This document shows positions 1-12,265 of a stretch of 64,000 bases of DNA, piece after piece. Both the position numbers and the translations under genes were made by a program. Source of the stretch: Aporrectodea caliginosa (Eukaryota; Annelida; Clitellata; Crassiclitellata; Lumbricidae); assembly GCA_020284085.1 (NCBI GenBank), contig JACEVL010000201.1:1042094-1106093 (forward strand). Reading direction: 5' to 3'. The stretch's first letter is position 1, and the number at the start of each line of letters is the position of its first letter. A model generated the notes under the pieces. The model made no database searches. It was not told the DNA's origin and saw only the letters and a program-made list of their open reading frames with translations.

Positions 1-655
1 ACACAATTGCGGATTCTCAACTCATACTATCAGTGAAAACACAGTTTAAAAAATGTATGAGGCATTTGCTTTTGTGCTTGCTCTCAACTAAATTTTGGAT
101 GCTGATTTCAAATATGAAATTGAAATTTGGCTAGCACGTCAGGTTTTTGAGGTACGCGTCGCATAGTTCATACTGCAAATGTACCGCATTAATTTTCGGT
201 TATGTATAACCTCACTGATGCGTACCTAAAAACCTGACAAGCTAGCCAAATTTTGATTTCATATTTGAAATCAGCGTCCAAATTTTAACTAAGAACAAAT
301 GTGAAAGCAAATGCCTGGCATTGTGTGATACAGTTTTGATACTTTGCTTTCGCTTACAGTATAGGCCTATATGAGCTGAGAATTCGCAATTGTGTAGAAC
401 TTCACTGAAGCGTAGCTGAAAAACTAGACCTGCCATCCAAATTTCGATTTCATATTTGAAACCAGCATCCAAAATTTAGCTAAGAACAAGCACAAAATCC
501 TATTCTTCATACATTTTTAATATGAGTTGAGAGTTCGCAATTGTGTAGAACCTCACCTATGCGTATACCTAAAAATCCTGACGTGCTAGCCAAATTTCGA
601 TTTCATATTTGAAATCAGCGCCCCAAATTTAGCTAAGAACAGTTCTAAAGTTCTG
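1..655. repeat. complex direct and inverted repeat unit
   Basis: A unit containing GATTTCATATTTGAAA, followed by TAGCTAAGAAC and preceded by GCAATTGTGTAGAACCTCAC, occurs at about 200-290, 390-490 and 540-640. A reverse-complement copy lies at 1-170. The whole stretch looks like an old inverted-repeat transposon with tandem-duplicated arms, cut by the left window edge. Confidence 0.6.
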
Positions 656-1850
656 AGCAGCAAACAAAAAATATTATTTTGTTGGTCAGTGTTATAGATT
701 AGAATCATGGTGGGATTAGAATCCTTATGGGGTTTAAATTCTGGTGCTAATGTAAAATTGTCTATTCGCTGTCGTAAAGAAGTCTGTCTCTCGTTGACTT
801 TTGTGTTCTTGCTTTGACTGAAAGAACTTTGAACCTTGATGCTACTTCTTTGAGAGCTAATACACAAGTCATTATGGTGCTTAATTAGTAGGTCCTTTGT
901 ATCGAGTGAACCTTTTTTAATCTTTATCTTGACAAAACGTAATCTATGCCTGTAATTTCTTACCTGCTTTTCATCTTAACTTTTAATTTACCTTCTCTCT
1001 AACTATACCTTACCTACTCTCAGCTATTTATATAGTTTTCCTTATTTTATCATACACTAAACTTTAAACTGCCTTACCTCATCCAACGTATCCGCTGGTT
1101 GCTAGACTACGTGGAATAAACCAGTTATGTGCTCGGTCACCTTTCTGTTCGTTTTCTAAGAAGAAACAAGTGTTTAATTTTCCGATCGAGGTACTTTTGT
1201 CAGGTTTAACTCTGACTCGGAGGTCGTCGTGTGAGTTCTCGTCTGCGGTCCGTGTAATGATGTAATCGGATCTAAGTCGAAACCCTCGAATCAATCAGCC
1301 AATGGGTTTACGCTGATGGTTCATCACGACGTCATGGCACGAAGCAAAATTGAAGATGATGAGATGCACTTCGGTCGTTCAACGCGAACGAAATGTCAAG
1401 AAGGTGTTCGAGAAGTGTTCTAAGGATGTAAGCTATCGAAATTAATATAGCGCCTGTTCAGGGTACATGTGTTTGGCAAACACCTGTCAGCTCTATCTCG
1501 GATGAAAGAACAGTTTTCAAGTAAAGGGAAAATGAACTATGTAGTATAGGATGCACCACTGAGGTTCAAGGGCAGGTCCAATACAGACAGATTATTTATT
1601 TATAAGCACTTGATACAAATGTAGATTCAGCAATTCTGAATATGAGGTGCTAATGTTTGGCGGATGACTGGTTCAAAGTTCAAGCTATAAACACTTGACC
1701 CGCACCGTCAAAACTTAAAGACGGTAGAAATATGAATTGACAGAAGTCTCTAACCAATGATGGACAACAAACGCAGGCATAGATCTCATCAGACACGGGA
1801 GCAGGAGCGTAGCCAGACTTAAATTCAAGAGGAGGCAACTTCACAGACCA
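656..1850. other. no gene seen
   Basis: Short frames only on both strands, no recognisable domain. A TTCAAGAGGAGGCAA motif near 1830 recurs at 2070. Confidence 0.5.
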
Positions 1851-1854
1851 GTGC

Positions 1855-2015
1855 ATAATATTCCCGATGACCTTTTTTTAGACATTTTTTTATTGAACTC
1901 CGATTTTTTTAAAAATTTAAATCCGATGACCTTTTTAGACATTTGACACTTTCACTCCGATGACCTTTTTTTAGTCATTTACACATATTTTAACTCCGAT
2001 GACCTCACAAACTAA
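1855..2015 (+). repeat. short degenerate minisatellite, unit TCCGATGACCTTTTT
   Basis: Four copies of TCCGATGACC followed by a T-rich run and GACATTT occur at about 1864, 1922, 1957 and 1997, spaced 35 to 60 bases. Confidence 0.6.
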
Positions 2016-2844
2016 CATTGAAAGTAAATTACCTGCAACACAGGCACCTAACGAGACTTCGATTCTTCATTTCAAGAGGAGGCAAATTCACAGACAATTG
2101 GCAAAATCTTGGTCATTTCAATTGAAACTCCACTATATAAAAAAACTAAGAGGAGGCAACTGCCTCCTCGTGCCTCCATGTAGCTACCCCTATATGCACG
2201 GGAGTCGATCAATTGCGAGTCCCAGTCATTCTAGAACTATAAGATTGCCATAGATGGAGGAGGTTCCCGAATTATTTCGTCGCTTAAATACACGATGCAC
2301 AGGTCATAAATGCGATGGGTAGTTGTCGAAAACCTTACCTAAACGAACTACTCGGAACTAGTATATATAGGCCTATCTATATATCAAAGACTAGCAGGTG
2401 CTGTCCTTAGCCTACACGATTGATTGCGATGATCATCAAATATTCGTTTATTAGAACAAAATTCAAGTTGTCACCGACGCAACTTATACAAGCAATAGTG
2501 CATTATGCGACAGTTTCTGAAGCAGCTAACCAGCATGGCCTGATAGTCAGTAATTTGAAGTGACTGCAGGTGTGCCGCCTACAACAACTATCTATGGCTA
2601 CTGTATCGGTCAATAGGGTTTTCTCGCGTTCAAGGTGTTCCGTTATTCAAATGCTGCCATAGCGACATAGTCAAACGAAACTACATCTCACGCAGTTAGG
2701 CGAGCTCAGTGATATACCGCGGTAAATACAACCAGACGATGAAGAAGCAGTGACATCGATCTATTCACTACATTAGATGAAAACATCGGTTCACCATCAC
2801 CGAAACATGATCCAATCTAATTACTTCTAACGACCGTCGTGTGT
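2016..2844. other. no gene seen
   Basis: The flanking motif TCAAGAGGAGGCAA repeats near 2070 and AGAGGAGGCAACTGCCTCCT makes a small palindrome near 2150. Otherwise nothing recognised. Confidence 0.4.
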
Positions 2845-2853
2845 ATATGCCAT

Positions 2854-3035
2854 ATGCATGGGCGTAGCCAGAAAAAATTTCGGAGGGGGTTTAAAAAATT
2901 TTTTGGGGGTTCCATTGAAAATTGTCGCAAAAGTCCATTTTTTTTTATTTTGCATGTAAAAGCATATAACTTTTTTTCGGAAACTTATTTGGGGGGTTTG
3001 AACCCGTAAAACCACCCCCTAGATACGCCCATGGC
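2854..3035 (-). mobile_element. MITE-like repeat, family GGGCGTA (copy 1)
   Basis: About 180 bases with ends GGGCGTAGCCAG and ATACGCCC, inside containing TTTCGGAAACTTATTTGG and GCATGTAAAAGCATAT. Two more copies in the opposite orientation lie at about 10765 and 55086. No coding capacity; a non-autonomous DNA transposon is the likely origin. Confidence 0.7.
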
Positions 3036-3694
3036 CATGTGCATTAGATACAGATGCATTTTTTTTAGAAGTTACTAATTTTTTCTGTAGCGCCAGTGAC
3101 CGACGCAGGAAGACTCCGTCCACGGTCGCTTCGTGTGAAATCCTAGAAGAATGTCAGATTACACGGAGAACAATATGGACCAGAAAACTGAGGAAGTGAT
3201 ATATTGCCAAACAGACTGCTCAGAGTAATAGCAGCAGACACTAAAGATGGCGAGACACAAAACACGGTCGTTTATTTCCTTTAATCGTTATAGGATAATC
3301 ACAAAGAAATTGCATGTACATGTAACCTTTGTGTAGTTAGTTATCAAATGTAAATAACTGAGTATAAGCAACAGTACTGCATAGGGATTAGGGATTGCCG
3401 TATACTTACCAGATGTTATGGTCTTTGATTATTCTGCCCCCGCCCTCTCCCCCCACATTATTCTCAGAACGTGTTACTTTTCGAGTCGAGGAAGTTTTCC
3501 ATAATGTTGATCATGAATTTTTAATAAAGCACTACACCGACTTCTACACTCTCTCAAAAATGGATGAGGAATCGAATTTCATGAGCAATATGTACATAAT
3601 TATATGCATGTATATTATATATAAAGATCTACGCGTGGAAGTGAAACCTTTCGAGGTGATTGCTGGTCGTCGCTTTCAAGGAAGCACTAGGACT

Positions 3695-3803
3695 GACACA
3701 CACACGCACACGTACGCACACACACGCACGCACGCAAACATTATACATATATACACACATACACACACACACACATACACACACACATACACACACATAC
3801 ACC
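3695..3803 (+). repeat. imperfect CA microsatellite
   Basis: Runs of CACA interrupted by CG, TA and GC steps. Long frames over it are artefacts. Confidence 0.9.
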
Positions 3804-4439
3804 CACATGCTATAGTCGTTCAGCACACATCACACGTCCATCAGCCTTTCTGGGTTTTTTCAATCTGTCATTCGAAGCCTCAAAGTTTCCTAATGAAAAA
3901 TGAAGACAAAAAGTCCATAATGCACCTATAGAAGTACCTAACTCTAGACATTTATCGGTACCTATAGCTGCCTACATGCATAGGCCCACATTTCATGACA
4001 TCCACCATCCAGAATGTTGGTCGTGAAACTTTAATAAGAAACTCTGTATACATCACCTTATACAACATTCGCAACTGGATAAAAATAAGTATGAAGTACC
4101 TTGAGAGGATTCAATAAGGGCGCTATATAAAGGCTGACCAAAAAAGAGAATGATAACTAACGGTCTAGCTGACTTTACATAAGGAATGACCTGAGAGATT
4201 TCTGAAGGCGTTATATAAATGTCAAAACATTGAAATGGATGTGGTTGTTGGATGAAATTCTCATATACACACAGTGTCTCTGGTGAAGAAAAGCCACTGT
4301 GGCCTACCATCAGAAAATTCTGGCTGAATAATAGAAACGGTTACGCTAGTGTTTGCACCAACCAATCCAGAAGTCTATAAATGAGGGAGAGAGCATTTAT
4401 TTTGGGATTTCGGTGTGGGTATAGCGGTGACAGTTAGGG

Positions 4440-4778
4440 AACGCCCCTGCCTATACTTTGAGGGAGCTTTGTTGTCCAACCTCAGGTTTGGCTCGCCGCG
4501 GAAATCTTCGTTCTGCATCTCAAGGTGAACTTGCGTTGTTTGCGCGCACTTCAAAGACGCAGCGTCGTGCCTTTTAAGTTAAGTGGTTGGGCCGACCACG
4601 AGTAATAACCTTCCTTCAGATCTGTGTGTTCCTTTAGCTAGAGACTCTGCATACGCATTTTACAAGCATCTTAAAACTGTTCTTTATCGCCGGAGTTGGG
4701 CTGGGAGCTGAGTAGGAGTCCTGGAGGGGCGCTATATAAGTTCTCTGAATGAATGAATGAATGAATGAATGAATGAAA
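4440..4778 (+). mobile_element. LINE 3' end with GAAT tail
   Basis: Decayed 3' coding end of a non-LTR retrotransposon: the frames give NNLPSDLCVPLARDSAYAFY and then KHLKTVLYRR, followed by the tail GGGGCGCTATATAAG and a (GAAT)n run at 4746-4778. The same tail type recurs many times in this window. Confidence 0.7.
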
Positions 4779-4779
4779 G

Positions 4780-4922
4780 TATGAGGGCGAGGCCGTCTTT
4801 CTTCATGGCCCTGGACAACCTCTTTGACACGACGCAACGCTCGTGAATAAGCTGATGCCCTGCCCTTAGCTTCAGAAAGCGCTTTAGAAATTTGGAGTTT
4901 CCGATTACGATTACGGTGACCC
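4780..4922 (+). mobile_element. short retroposon tail ending in GATTACGATTAC
   Basis: AATAAGCTGATGCCCTGCC, then GCGCTTTAGAAATTTGGAG and GATTACGATTACGG. Homologous tails stand at 52890-52970, 57350-57415 and 60700-60770 and inverted at 19615 and 33060. Confidence 0.6.
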
Positions 4923-5145
4923 ATTATTTAGTTTCACATTTTCTTCACGACCTCTTTTAGCCCCAAAGATTTTAGTTCCTCTCAATTTTGATGATCTTTC
5001 CATAGTTTACCTAGTTTTAGGATCTTTTTACTGTACAAATTCAGCAAACTGACGAGTTTGAGGGGGGACATAATTATCAGTGATGGTTTGGTCTCAAACG
5101 CAAATGGGACCATAACAGAATTGCTCTCGAGACGCCATTGACCGA

Positions 5146-5299
5146 GAAAGAGAGACAGACAGACAGAGACAGATACAGAGAAAAAAAGAGACAGACAGAC
5201 AAGCAGACAGACAGACAGAGACAGAGAGACAGACAGACACAGAGTCAGAGAGAGAGAGAGAGAGACAGATTCCACAGAGAGAGACAGAGAGAGACAGAA

Positions 5300-5356
<57 letters not shown>

Positions 5357-5396
5357 GAGACAGAGAGACAGAGAGAGACAGAGACAGAGAGAGAGA
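5146..5396 (+). repeat. GA/GACA microsatellite block
   Basis: 250 bases of GACA, GAGA and CAGA runs. All long frames across it, on both strands, are low-complexity artefacts. Confidence 0.95.
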
Positions 5397-5866
5397 TGTC
5401 TAGTCGTAGGTATAACCACAAAAAGATGATGACATGGTTGAATAATGATAAATTTTGAGGAATGAAGACTGATTTTAACTGAGTAGTTTTGCAGGAGTTC
5501 AATGTCTTATTAGCAATGAGCTCCAGTCTGAAGCCTAAAAGTCTCGTATAGTTCATGGATGGTCATCTATATCCACGAATTAAGCGGGATCCATGTGGCT
5601 TGTCTTCTACATGTATATTGTATAATTATGCTTACCAGCTTCATGTCCACAGCGCAGAGCCACCGCAAAATAGATAAATTTTATTGTCCTGTATCATAAT
5701 CATCTATAACCATGGTTTGGTTAAAGGAGAATACATCTCAAAGGGTGTGAAGTAAGAAGTCCTATGCAAATGATTCAAGCATCAGCAATCCCTATGGATT
5801 GTCAACAGCATAATGGCGCCGACTTATGCAGAGTCCAAAGATCAGACTAATACTAATGCTTCTGCT

Positions 5867-5955
5867 AGGCACACACGCACAGGCATACACAAACACAGAC
5901 ACACGCAAACAAAGAGACAAGCACAAACACACAAGCACATACACAAACACACAAT
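5867..5955 (+). repeat. imperfect CA-rich repeat
   Basis: CACACG, CACAAA and CACATA runs over about 90 bases. Confidence 0.8.
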
Positions 5956-6069
5956 GTACATTATGCAGTTGCAATGTCATTATTCCATCTCTTTGTTCTG
6001 CGTTGGAATAACACCCAGACAAAAATATTTTCTCGCATATAATCATCACAATATCGAAGTATCAATATA

Positions 6070-7610
6070 ATTATTATATGCATGTCTAATTAATTATACA
6101 TAATTAGACACCAGTGATGCAATATGATATTTCGCCGAAGGTAGAAGAATGCTGAAAACGCGAATTAATGTAAAGCAATGTATACGGTAATGAAATGTAT
6201 TGTAATATAATGCTAGTTGCGTAGAGCTACATGTAATATAGTTGGACATTTATCAACCGCCTGTTTACAGCATCTCAAAATGTTGTGCATAGACTTGAAC
6301 AAAAAAAGACAGCTTCTAGTAAATTGTGTCAAAAAATGTTTCTATGGCGATTCAGCCTTTTCAGCCATTTCATGAGCCATAAGAATGCACACTAGGTATA
6401 GGTATACAGTATGCATCTAGGTATACAGTAATGTGCGTGGGATGGGAAAAAAATCATATTTATATAGCGCCTTTTTGTGCATAAACATACATCAATTAAA
6501 AAGCATCGCCCATATCGAATACTTCTGAAGCCTTATAAATAGACTTATGGAATCGAACAGGTCGGAAGAATTATTCAGCGTTGTCGCCGGTTTTGACGCT
6601 TGACTCATTCCACAATCTTTCCTAAAGCGGTCTTATTGCAAATATTTTATCATGGACCTCTGTCCTTCTATCTCTTTCTGTCTCTGTCTTTCTCTCTTCC
6701 TTGCTTTCGTATACCTATTTCTCAGTCTAGAAATACTGCCAACTTAATCTATCGGTTCTTGAGTTTATAAAGATACACAACTGAAACGAAACTCTTACCT
6801 TTAAATGTTCATAAGCAGTTTTGTCGGAACGTGAAAGGACACTGCAGCTACATTACATCAGATCTTGCAATTACTACCAATACATCTTGGACGCACATAT
6901 GAAACGTTTTCTACATAATCTCTCTGGAAACCCCTACGAGATGAATTCACATGTCCGCCTATATTCGCATCTGTTCAAACACGCATCTAAAACGTTATAA
7001 TTAGGACGTAATCGTTGTTTTTCTTAGAGTATTGTCGGGCCAAAATATTGCGCAAATGCCACTTACGAACGAACAGCTGCGCATCGACTTACGCAGTTTT
7101 ATTGACTTCAAGTCATATGCCTATCAATCGCAGCATCTCCAATGCACTTCATCTTCCTTCAACCGTCAATACCTCGAGGAGGTATTGACGTCGCTATAAT
7201 TTCGGATTCAGACTCTGAACTTGATGACCCCGAAGAGTCACGAATAGAAAACATGCATGGCGGCGTTTGAAACACAGCATTTGCCGTTTAGTATACCTCT
7301 GCCTGTATAAGTCTATCCGTCTGTCTGCTTCGCTTTTCCTCTACTCTTCAGGCGACATTAAAATTTCAGGAATACATTGTATGGCTGTAATGCATAGACT
7401 ACCAGGCCTATATGTATACAGTATATATATATATGCAGCATTAATCAATCACTCCATGGCAATAATATAGATGTATACTATATATGTACGGTTAGCCAAT
7501 AGGTCTGTATAGCAAAGTAATGCTTAAAAACTGTATACGGAAAACTCCTCACCTGCCTCGCTCGGTGCCGACGTGTGTCCTATGAAAAGATGTTCTGCTG
7601 CAGCAACTGC
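6070..7610. other. no gene seen
   Basis: AT-rich sequence with only short frames; nothing recognised beyond single GCGCC-type retroposon scraps near 6465. Confidence 0.4.
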
Positions 7611-7611
7611 C

Positions 7612-7756
7612 TCTGCATTCACCGCCTCCTATTCCTCCTCCTCTTCCTCTTTTCCTCCTCCTCCTATTCCTCCTCCTCTTCCTCTTATCCTCCTCCTGCT
7701 ATTCCTGCTCCTCTTCCTCTTTTCCTCCTCCTCCTCCTATTCCTGCTCCTCTTCGA
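7612..7756 (+). repeat. TCC/CTT pyrimidine-rich repeat
   Basis: Long run of CCTCCTCTT units, giving artefact Ser/Pro/Leu frames. Confidence 0.9.
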
Positions 7757-7917
7757 AAACCCGTCAGGTCTCCCGACTGACCGACGACGGACCGACGGAC
7801 CGAGGTGTCGACGGCGTCGAAGACAACACCGTGAATCCTTCCCAAACACAGGCAGACATGCATACATTCAGCACTGTCAACAAACACGGCCAACACGCGT
7901 CCGCTCTATATGCCCAT

Positions 7918-8212
7918 ATGCATATATATATACATAATATATATATGTATATATATATATATATATTTATCTGTGTGTGTGCGTGTGTGTGTGTGAAAAC
8001 ATATACGTATGTCTATGTATGAATATGTTTGACATTGTGTATACGTATATATGTATACACATATATGTAGGCCCTAGATATATATATATCTATTTATATA
8101 TATGCATTCACATAGGTATATGCATATATCTATAGGCGTATCTACAATTCTACATGTATGTATACAGTTGTGTACACATGCGTATACCTATGTATACAAG
8201 TACATATATAAT
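7918..8212. repeat. TA and TATG/TATACA repeats
   Basis: Alternating TA runs with CATA and GTAT steps; a second TA-rich patch is at 8484-8545. Confidence 0.85.
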
Positions 8213-8214
8213 AA

Positions 8215-8462
8215 TATCTTTTCTTTAATGAAGCGCCTGACAAACGCAATGCGCTGTACATTTACATGTTATGACAATTAAACAATTCACAAGTACACAA
8301 ATGACAGAAGAAATAAATCTTAACTACTAACAGAACAGACAGCCTGCAATACACGGCGCTAATAGCAGCCTACAAAGCATGTCCGCCTATGGACTCGATA
8401 CGCTTATCTCGGTACCTCTCGCTCTCTATGCCAGTGTGTTATCCTATGCGATATCGGGCCCC
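8215..8462 (-). mobile_element. tRNA-derived SINE, family A
   Basis: Minus-strand copy of a SINE whose head reads GATAGCGNATNGGATAAC (A-box-like), then GGTACCGAG and a decayed B box, followed by the body TTAGCGCCGTGTATTGCAGG and the end GCGCTTCATTAAAG. Better copies stand at 40656-40868 and 21041-21288. Confidence 0.8.
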
Positions 8463-8492
8463 CATATGCATGCATATGGGGGTATTTGTATG

Positions 8493-8529
<37 letters not shown>

Positions 8530-9134
8530 GCATATGCATAGATGTCCCGCTGTGGTATATATATGCGACAATCTCTTGCATTCGCTATGCGTATTCTATC
8601 GTCCCCAAGTCCGATAGAACGAATCGCTTAATGGGTCACAAACTGCGAAAGGGAAGCGACAGCGAACGAGGTTCATGATGACAGATTTTATGTATACATT
8701 CTGGCGATACACGCGTACACGATATCACAGCCATACATTAGCACAAGTGTACCCAACCGATGTTGATGTCTATGTATGATATTACATATAATATGCACAG
8801 CTGTCGACACCTGTGGATATTAACAATATATATATATATATATATCTATTTTGTAAAGAATATGTTTTCTATAAGACTCTAGAAATAGAGCAAACCGTAA
8901 TCTGTTAAGAAGCCAAGCCAGCAAAACTAAAAATATAGCTATACAGCCAACGCCACTTAAGTACATGACGGATAAGTGCATAATTCCCTTAGGTGCATAT
9001 AGGAGCTGTCCGGGTCCGTTTTAACATAGCGTACCCCTAGAACTATAAGGTTCTATGTCCACTTTTTTGAAAAATCAACCTAACGCTATATCCGTTACCG
9101 GGATGACAGAGGCTATGTCCTGAACAGTCTAGCT

Positions 9135-9477
9135 CAGGGATGGCCAACCCGCGGCCCGCGGGCCAAATGCGGCCCGCGGGTTACTGATTTGCGGCCCGCA
9201 CGGCTATTTCTAAATAATTTTTTTTTCTCATTTTGCACCTACTTACTTGTCCGACTACTACAATACTGCATTAATAATGATGTCTAAAACACTAAAAGAT
9301 TTAGTGTTGAAAGTTCTAGTGACCTAATGTAGTCTTACCTGTTTTTATACATATTGTAAAATATGAAATTAACATTTGTATTTCTTTCGAGACTGTGAGG
9401 ACAAACATTTTGTGGCCCGCAGCGTGCTTACCAACAATCATAGTGGCCCGTAGGCCAAAAAAGGTTGGCCACCCCTG
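9135..9477. mobile_element. hAT-like MITE with 8-bp target duplication (copy 1)
   Basis: Ends CAGGGATGGCCAACC and GGTTGGCCACCCCTG are inverted repeats. The flanks are an exact 8-bp duplication GTCTAGCT at 9127-9134 and 9478-9485. GC-rich GGCCCGCGGG ends and an AT-rich centre are typical of hAT MITEs. Confidence 0.88.
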
Positions 9478-9701
9478 GTCTAGCTTAACTGGAGACTCTT
9501 TCTTTAGCTCTATCTGTGAGTGCTATAAAGCTCTATGTCCACAAATTTGGACAGTGTCTCAAAGCTATAGAGCAGTGCTGTCCAACCTTTTTGACACCGC
9601 GGGCCACCGAAGAAGTAAATTTTGAAACCGAGGGCCGCACCAGTCTACTCAAAAGCAGCGACTAAAATTTATTGAAAATTATTAACTGTATTAAAATTAA
9701 T
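9362..9701 (+). repeat. 340-bp direct duplication, copy 1
   Basis: Spans the last part of MITE 1, the spacer between the MITEs and the first part of MITE 2. Repeated 755 bases further on. Confidence 0.92.
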
Positions 9702-9921
9702 TATGGAGTTGTCATAATGAATGCATCTTGGGAACTGGATTTTGTGTACACATTGTCAAATGATAAGCCAAGTTACGAACGAATAGCTATGCAAGTAGGC
9801 CAATGACTGTCTTTTACTTAATTTTAACAGAAATTGCAAATATTTAGCGAGCTGTGGCGGGCCACTAAGAATCTGCCGGCGGGCCGCATGCGGCCCGCGG
9901 GCCGCGGGTTGGACAACACTG
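9573..9921. mobile_element. hAT-like MITE with 8-bp target duplication (copy 2)
   Basis: Ends CAGTGCTGTCCAACC and GGTTGGACAACACTG. Exact 8-bp target duplication CTATAGAG at 9565-9572 and 9922-9929. Related to the neighbour at 9135 but a different subfamily. Confidence 0.9.
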
Positions 9922-10116
9922 CTATAGAGGAACAAGTCAGTCATCCAATAGAATCATTAATTTTTTATCACGTGAATTGGAGATATAACCGTGATGGAGT
10001 GAGGTTTGAAAAAAGAATTATACGGTGCTATGTCCATAGCCAATACCAGTGAGAGATCTTAACACGTGACTGGACTTAGAACCTACAGCACTCACTTTCT
10101 CTGCAATCAATAATGT

Positions 10117-10456
10117 TATGAAATTAACATTTGTATTTCTTTCGAGACTGTGAGGACAAACATTTTGTGGCCCGCAGCGTGCTTACCAACAATCATAGTG
10201 GCCCGTAGGCCAAAAAAGGTTGGCCACCCCTGGTCTAGCTTAACTGGAGACTCTTTCTTTAGCTCTATCTGTGAGTGCTATAAAGCTCTATGTCCACAAA
10301 TTTGGACAGTGTCTCAAAGCTATAGAGCAGTGCTGTCCAACCTTTTTGACACCGCGGGCCACCGAAGAAGTAAATTTTGAAGCCGAGGGCCGCACCAGTC
10401 TACTCAAAAGCAGCGACTAAAATTTATTGAAAATTATTAACTGTATTAAAATTAAT
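10117..10456 (+). repeat. 340-bp direct duplication, copy 2
   Basis: Almost identical to 9362-9701 (the one difference I saw is A to G at 10382). It carries the 3' half of one hAT MITE and the 5' half of the other and so is not itself a MITE. Confidence 0.92.
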
Positions 10457-10764
10457 GTCTATGTCCAAAAAATAGTCACCCCTGCCATAATTATAGCCAA
10501 ATTACTCATAATCGGTTTACATTATGATCGAAATACACAAATAATCATACTAAGGGAAAACTTTGTTTTCCAAAAAGTTTAATTTAATTGCCATCAATGA
10601 AACAGAGCAAAAAAATTTCGTCAGCAAATCTTAAAAATCGTTTTCTCCATTTCGCAAAAAGTGGACATAGAACTATAAAGTTCTAGGGGCACGATAGGGT
10701 ATTTCGATGGAAGACAACTCCGGGTATGTGCATATCGTATGCGTGCATAATTCGATTATGTGCA

Positions 10765-10945
10765 TGGGCGTATTTAGGGGTGGTTTTACGGGTTCAACCC
10801 CCCCCCAATAAGTTTCCGAAAATATTTTATGTGCTTTTACATGCAAAATACCCAAAAAACTTCATTTTTGCGACCATCTCCAATGGGAACAACCCCCCGA
10901 AATCTTAAAGACCCCTCCGAAATTTTTTCCTGGCTAAGCCCCTCA
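10765..10945 (+). mobile_element. MITE-like repeat, family GGGCGTA (copy 2)
   Basis: Ends GGGCGTATTTAGG and CCTGGCTAAGCCCC, with the internal AATAAGTTTCCGAAAAT shared with the copies at 2854 and 55086. Confidence 0.75.
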
Positions 10946-11615
10946 TTATATATGTGCATAGTCGACTACCGGCCAGTGATTAATTGCTCTGTGTATATAT
11001 CAACGCCGCTTCATTGCATAGGAAGCTTAAGACATTCTGGCCGTCTAGACAGTTCGGTCGTGGAAAGTAAACGACTGCTTGCGGTTATGGAGTGGTCTGT
11101 CTTAGCTGCACTGTGGTCCGTATCAGCAGGTGACGTACTGAATGGTTAATGAAGACATTATAGTATGTAGGTTCCATCTCTGTTATTAAATACATGTACC
11201 AATACATTCAACCATTTTTGCACATGCAGTAGGCCTACATGTGAACGTTTGCCATGTGCATAAGTCGGTTAAGTGCTGCATAGGTTCAAGGCAGTATACA
11301 TGTACCTATAGGCAATGCACTTAGCGGCTTCGATTGCATATTGTAATCTAGCTATACAAGTTGAACCATGCAACTAGCTCTGAATGGCTCGATAGAATCA
11401 AGGAAAACCGTTGAACATAGCAAGTCAAGCAGATTGCTTGGTGAATATATGTATATATATAGGACCTATATATATTGTAATCTGGCATTTAGGATATCTA
11501 TATATGTATATTCGTTTAATAGTAAAAAACCAGTTGACACACCGCGACATGGGAACAGTAAAGTGGACTATACAACTGAACTGAAAAGTCTTTAAAGCGT
11601 CATTTTTGGCTTAAA
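10946..11615. other. no gene seen
   Basis: Nothing recognised in about 670 bases. Confidence 0.4.
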
Positions 11616-11619
11616 GGTT

Positions 11620-12265
11620 GCGGGCCAGATTTGACTGATTGTCTATATAGGATTCTGGGGATAAAATTGCGGTCATCCTTTGCCGCAAGGGTAAATTCGT
11701 GAGGTTGATCTCAATGATTACGGACTGTGGAAGAGAAGAGAATGTCCGAAGACCTTTGGTGTAGAGACTATATGTGTCGATATTAGCAAATTGAACGCGA
11801 CAACCGAACCAAGTGAACTGGGACTTATTACAATTTAATGGGGACATCAAGATATCGTGGGCAGACGTTTCATCAACAATTCTCTTGACCAAAGAAAGAG
11901 CATCATCGTATATGGGGCCGTCAGCAAAGACCTTTTGTCGTCTGACTCGTCTGCATGGACAGCAACACCCATAGGAAGGAGTATTCATTCCAGGTCGGAA
12001 GTGAACAGAATGTTTAGGAGAGGGTCATGAGGGCAGAGCCTTGAGGAAGGCCAAAGGGAATGGGACCAGATGGAACGTGTGGGCCCAAAGAAAACAGAGT
12101 GGAAACGGTCCGGGAGGAAAAACTGATGCCAATAAAGACATGCAATATCGGAAATGCCAAAGGATTTCTCAAGACGCTACAAGAGAATAGAGTGATCCAC
12201 AGCATCAAAAGCAGCGCTTAAAGGGCCAGAGGAGTAGCCTGTCCACGGTCAAAAGCTCAAAAGAC
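11620..12265 (-). mobile_element. decayed LINE reverse transcriptase fragment
   Basis: On the minus strand broken frames give FDAVDHSIL, RLEKSFGISDIA, GLPQGSAL and later NKSQFTWFGCRVQFANID, the order of motifs in CR1/L2-like reverse transcriptases. Frameshifts and stops separate them. Confidence 0.75.

Larger units (their letters stand above)
9029..10694. mobile_element. 1.67-kb TIR element, flanked by TA
   Basis: The left end GCGTACCCCTAGAACTATAA and the right end (reverse) TCGTGCCCCTAGAACTTTAT continue into GTTCTATGTCCACTTTTT on both sides. TA dinucleotides flank both ends (9027-9028 and 10695-10696), as expected for a Tc1/mariner-like or similar TA-targeting element. CTATGTCCA recurs several times inside. 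No transposase frame remains. It has been hit by two hAT-like MITEs and a 340-bp duplication. Confidence 0.65.

Noticed and set aside
7573..8022. 149-codon Ser/Pro-rich frame
   Set aside because: Driven by the TCC repeat and adjoining TA/GT repeats.
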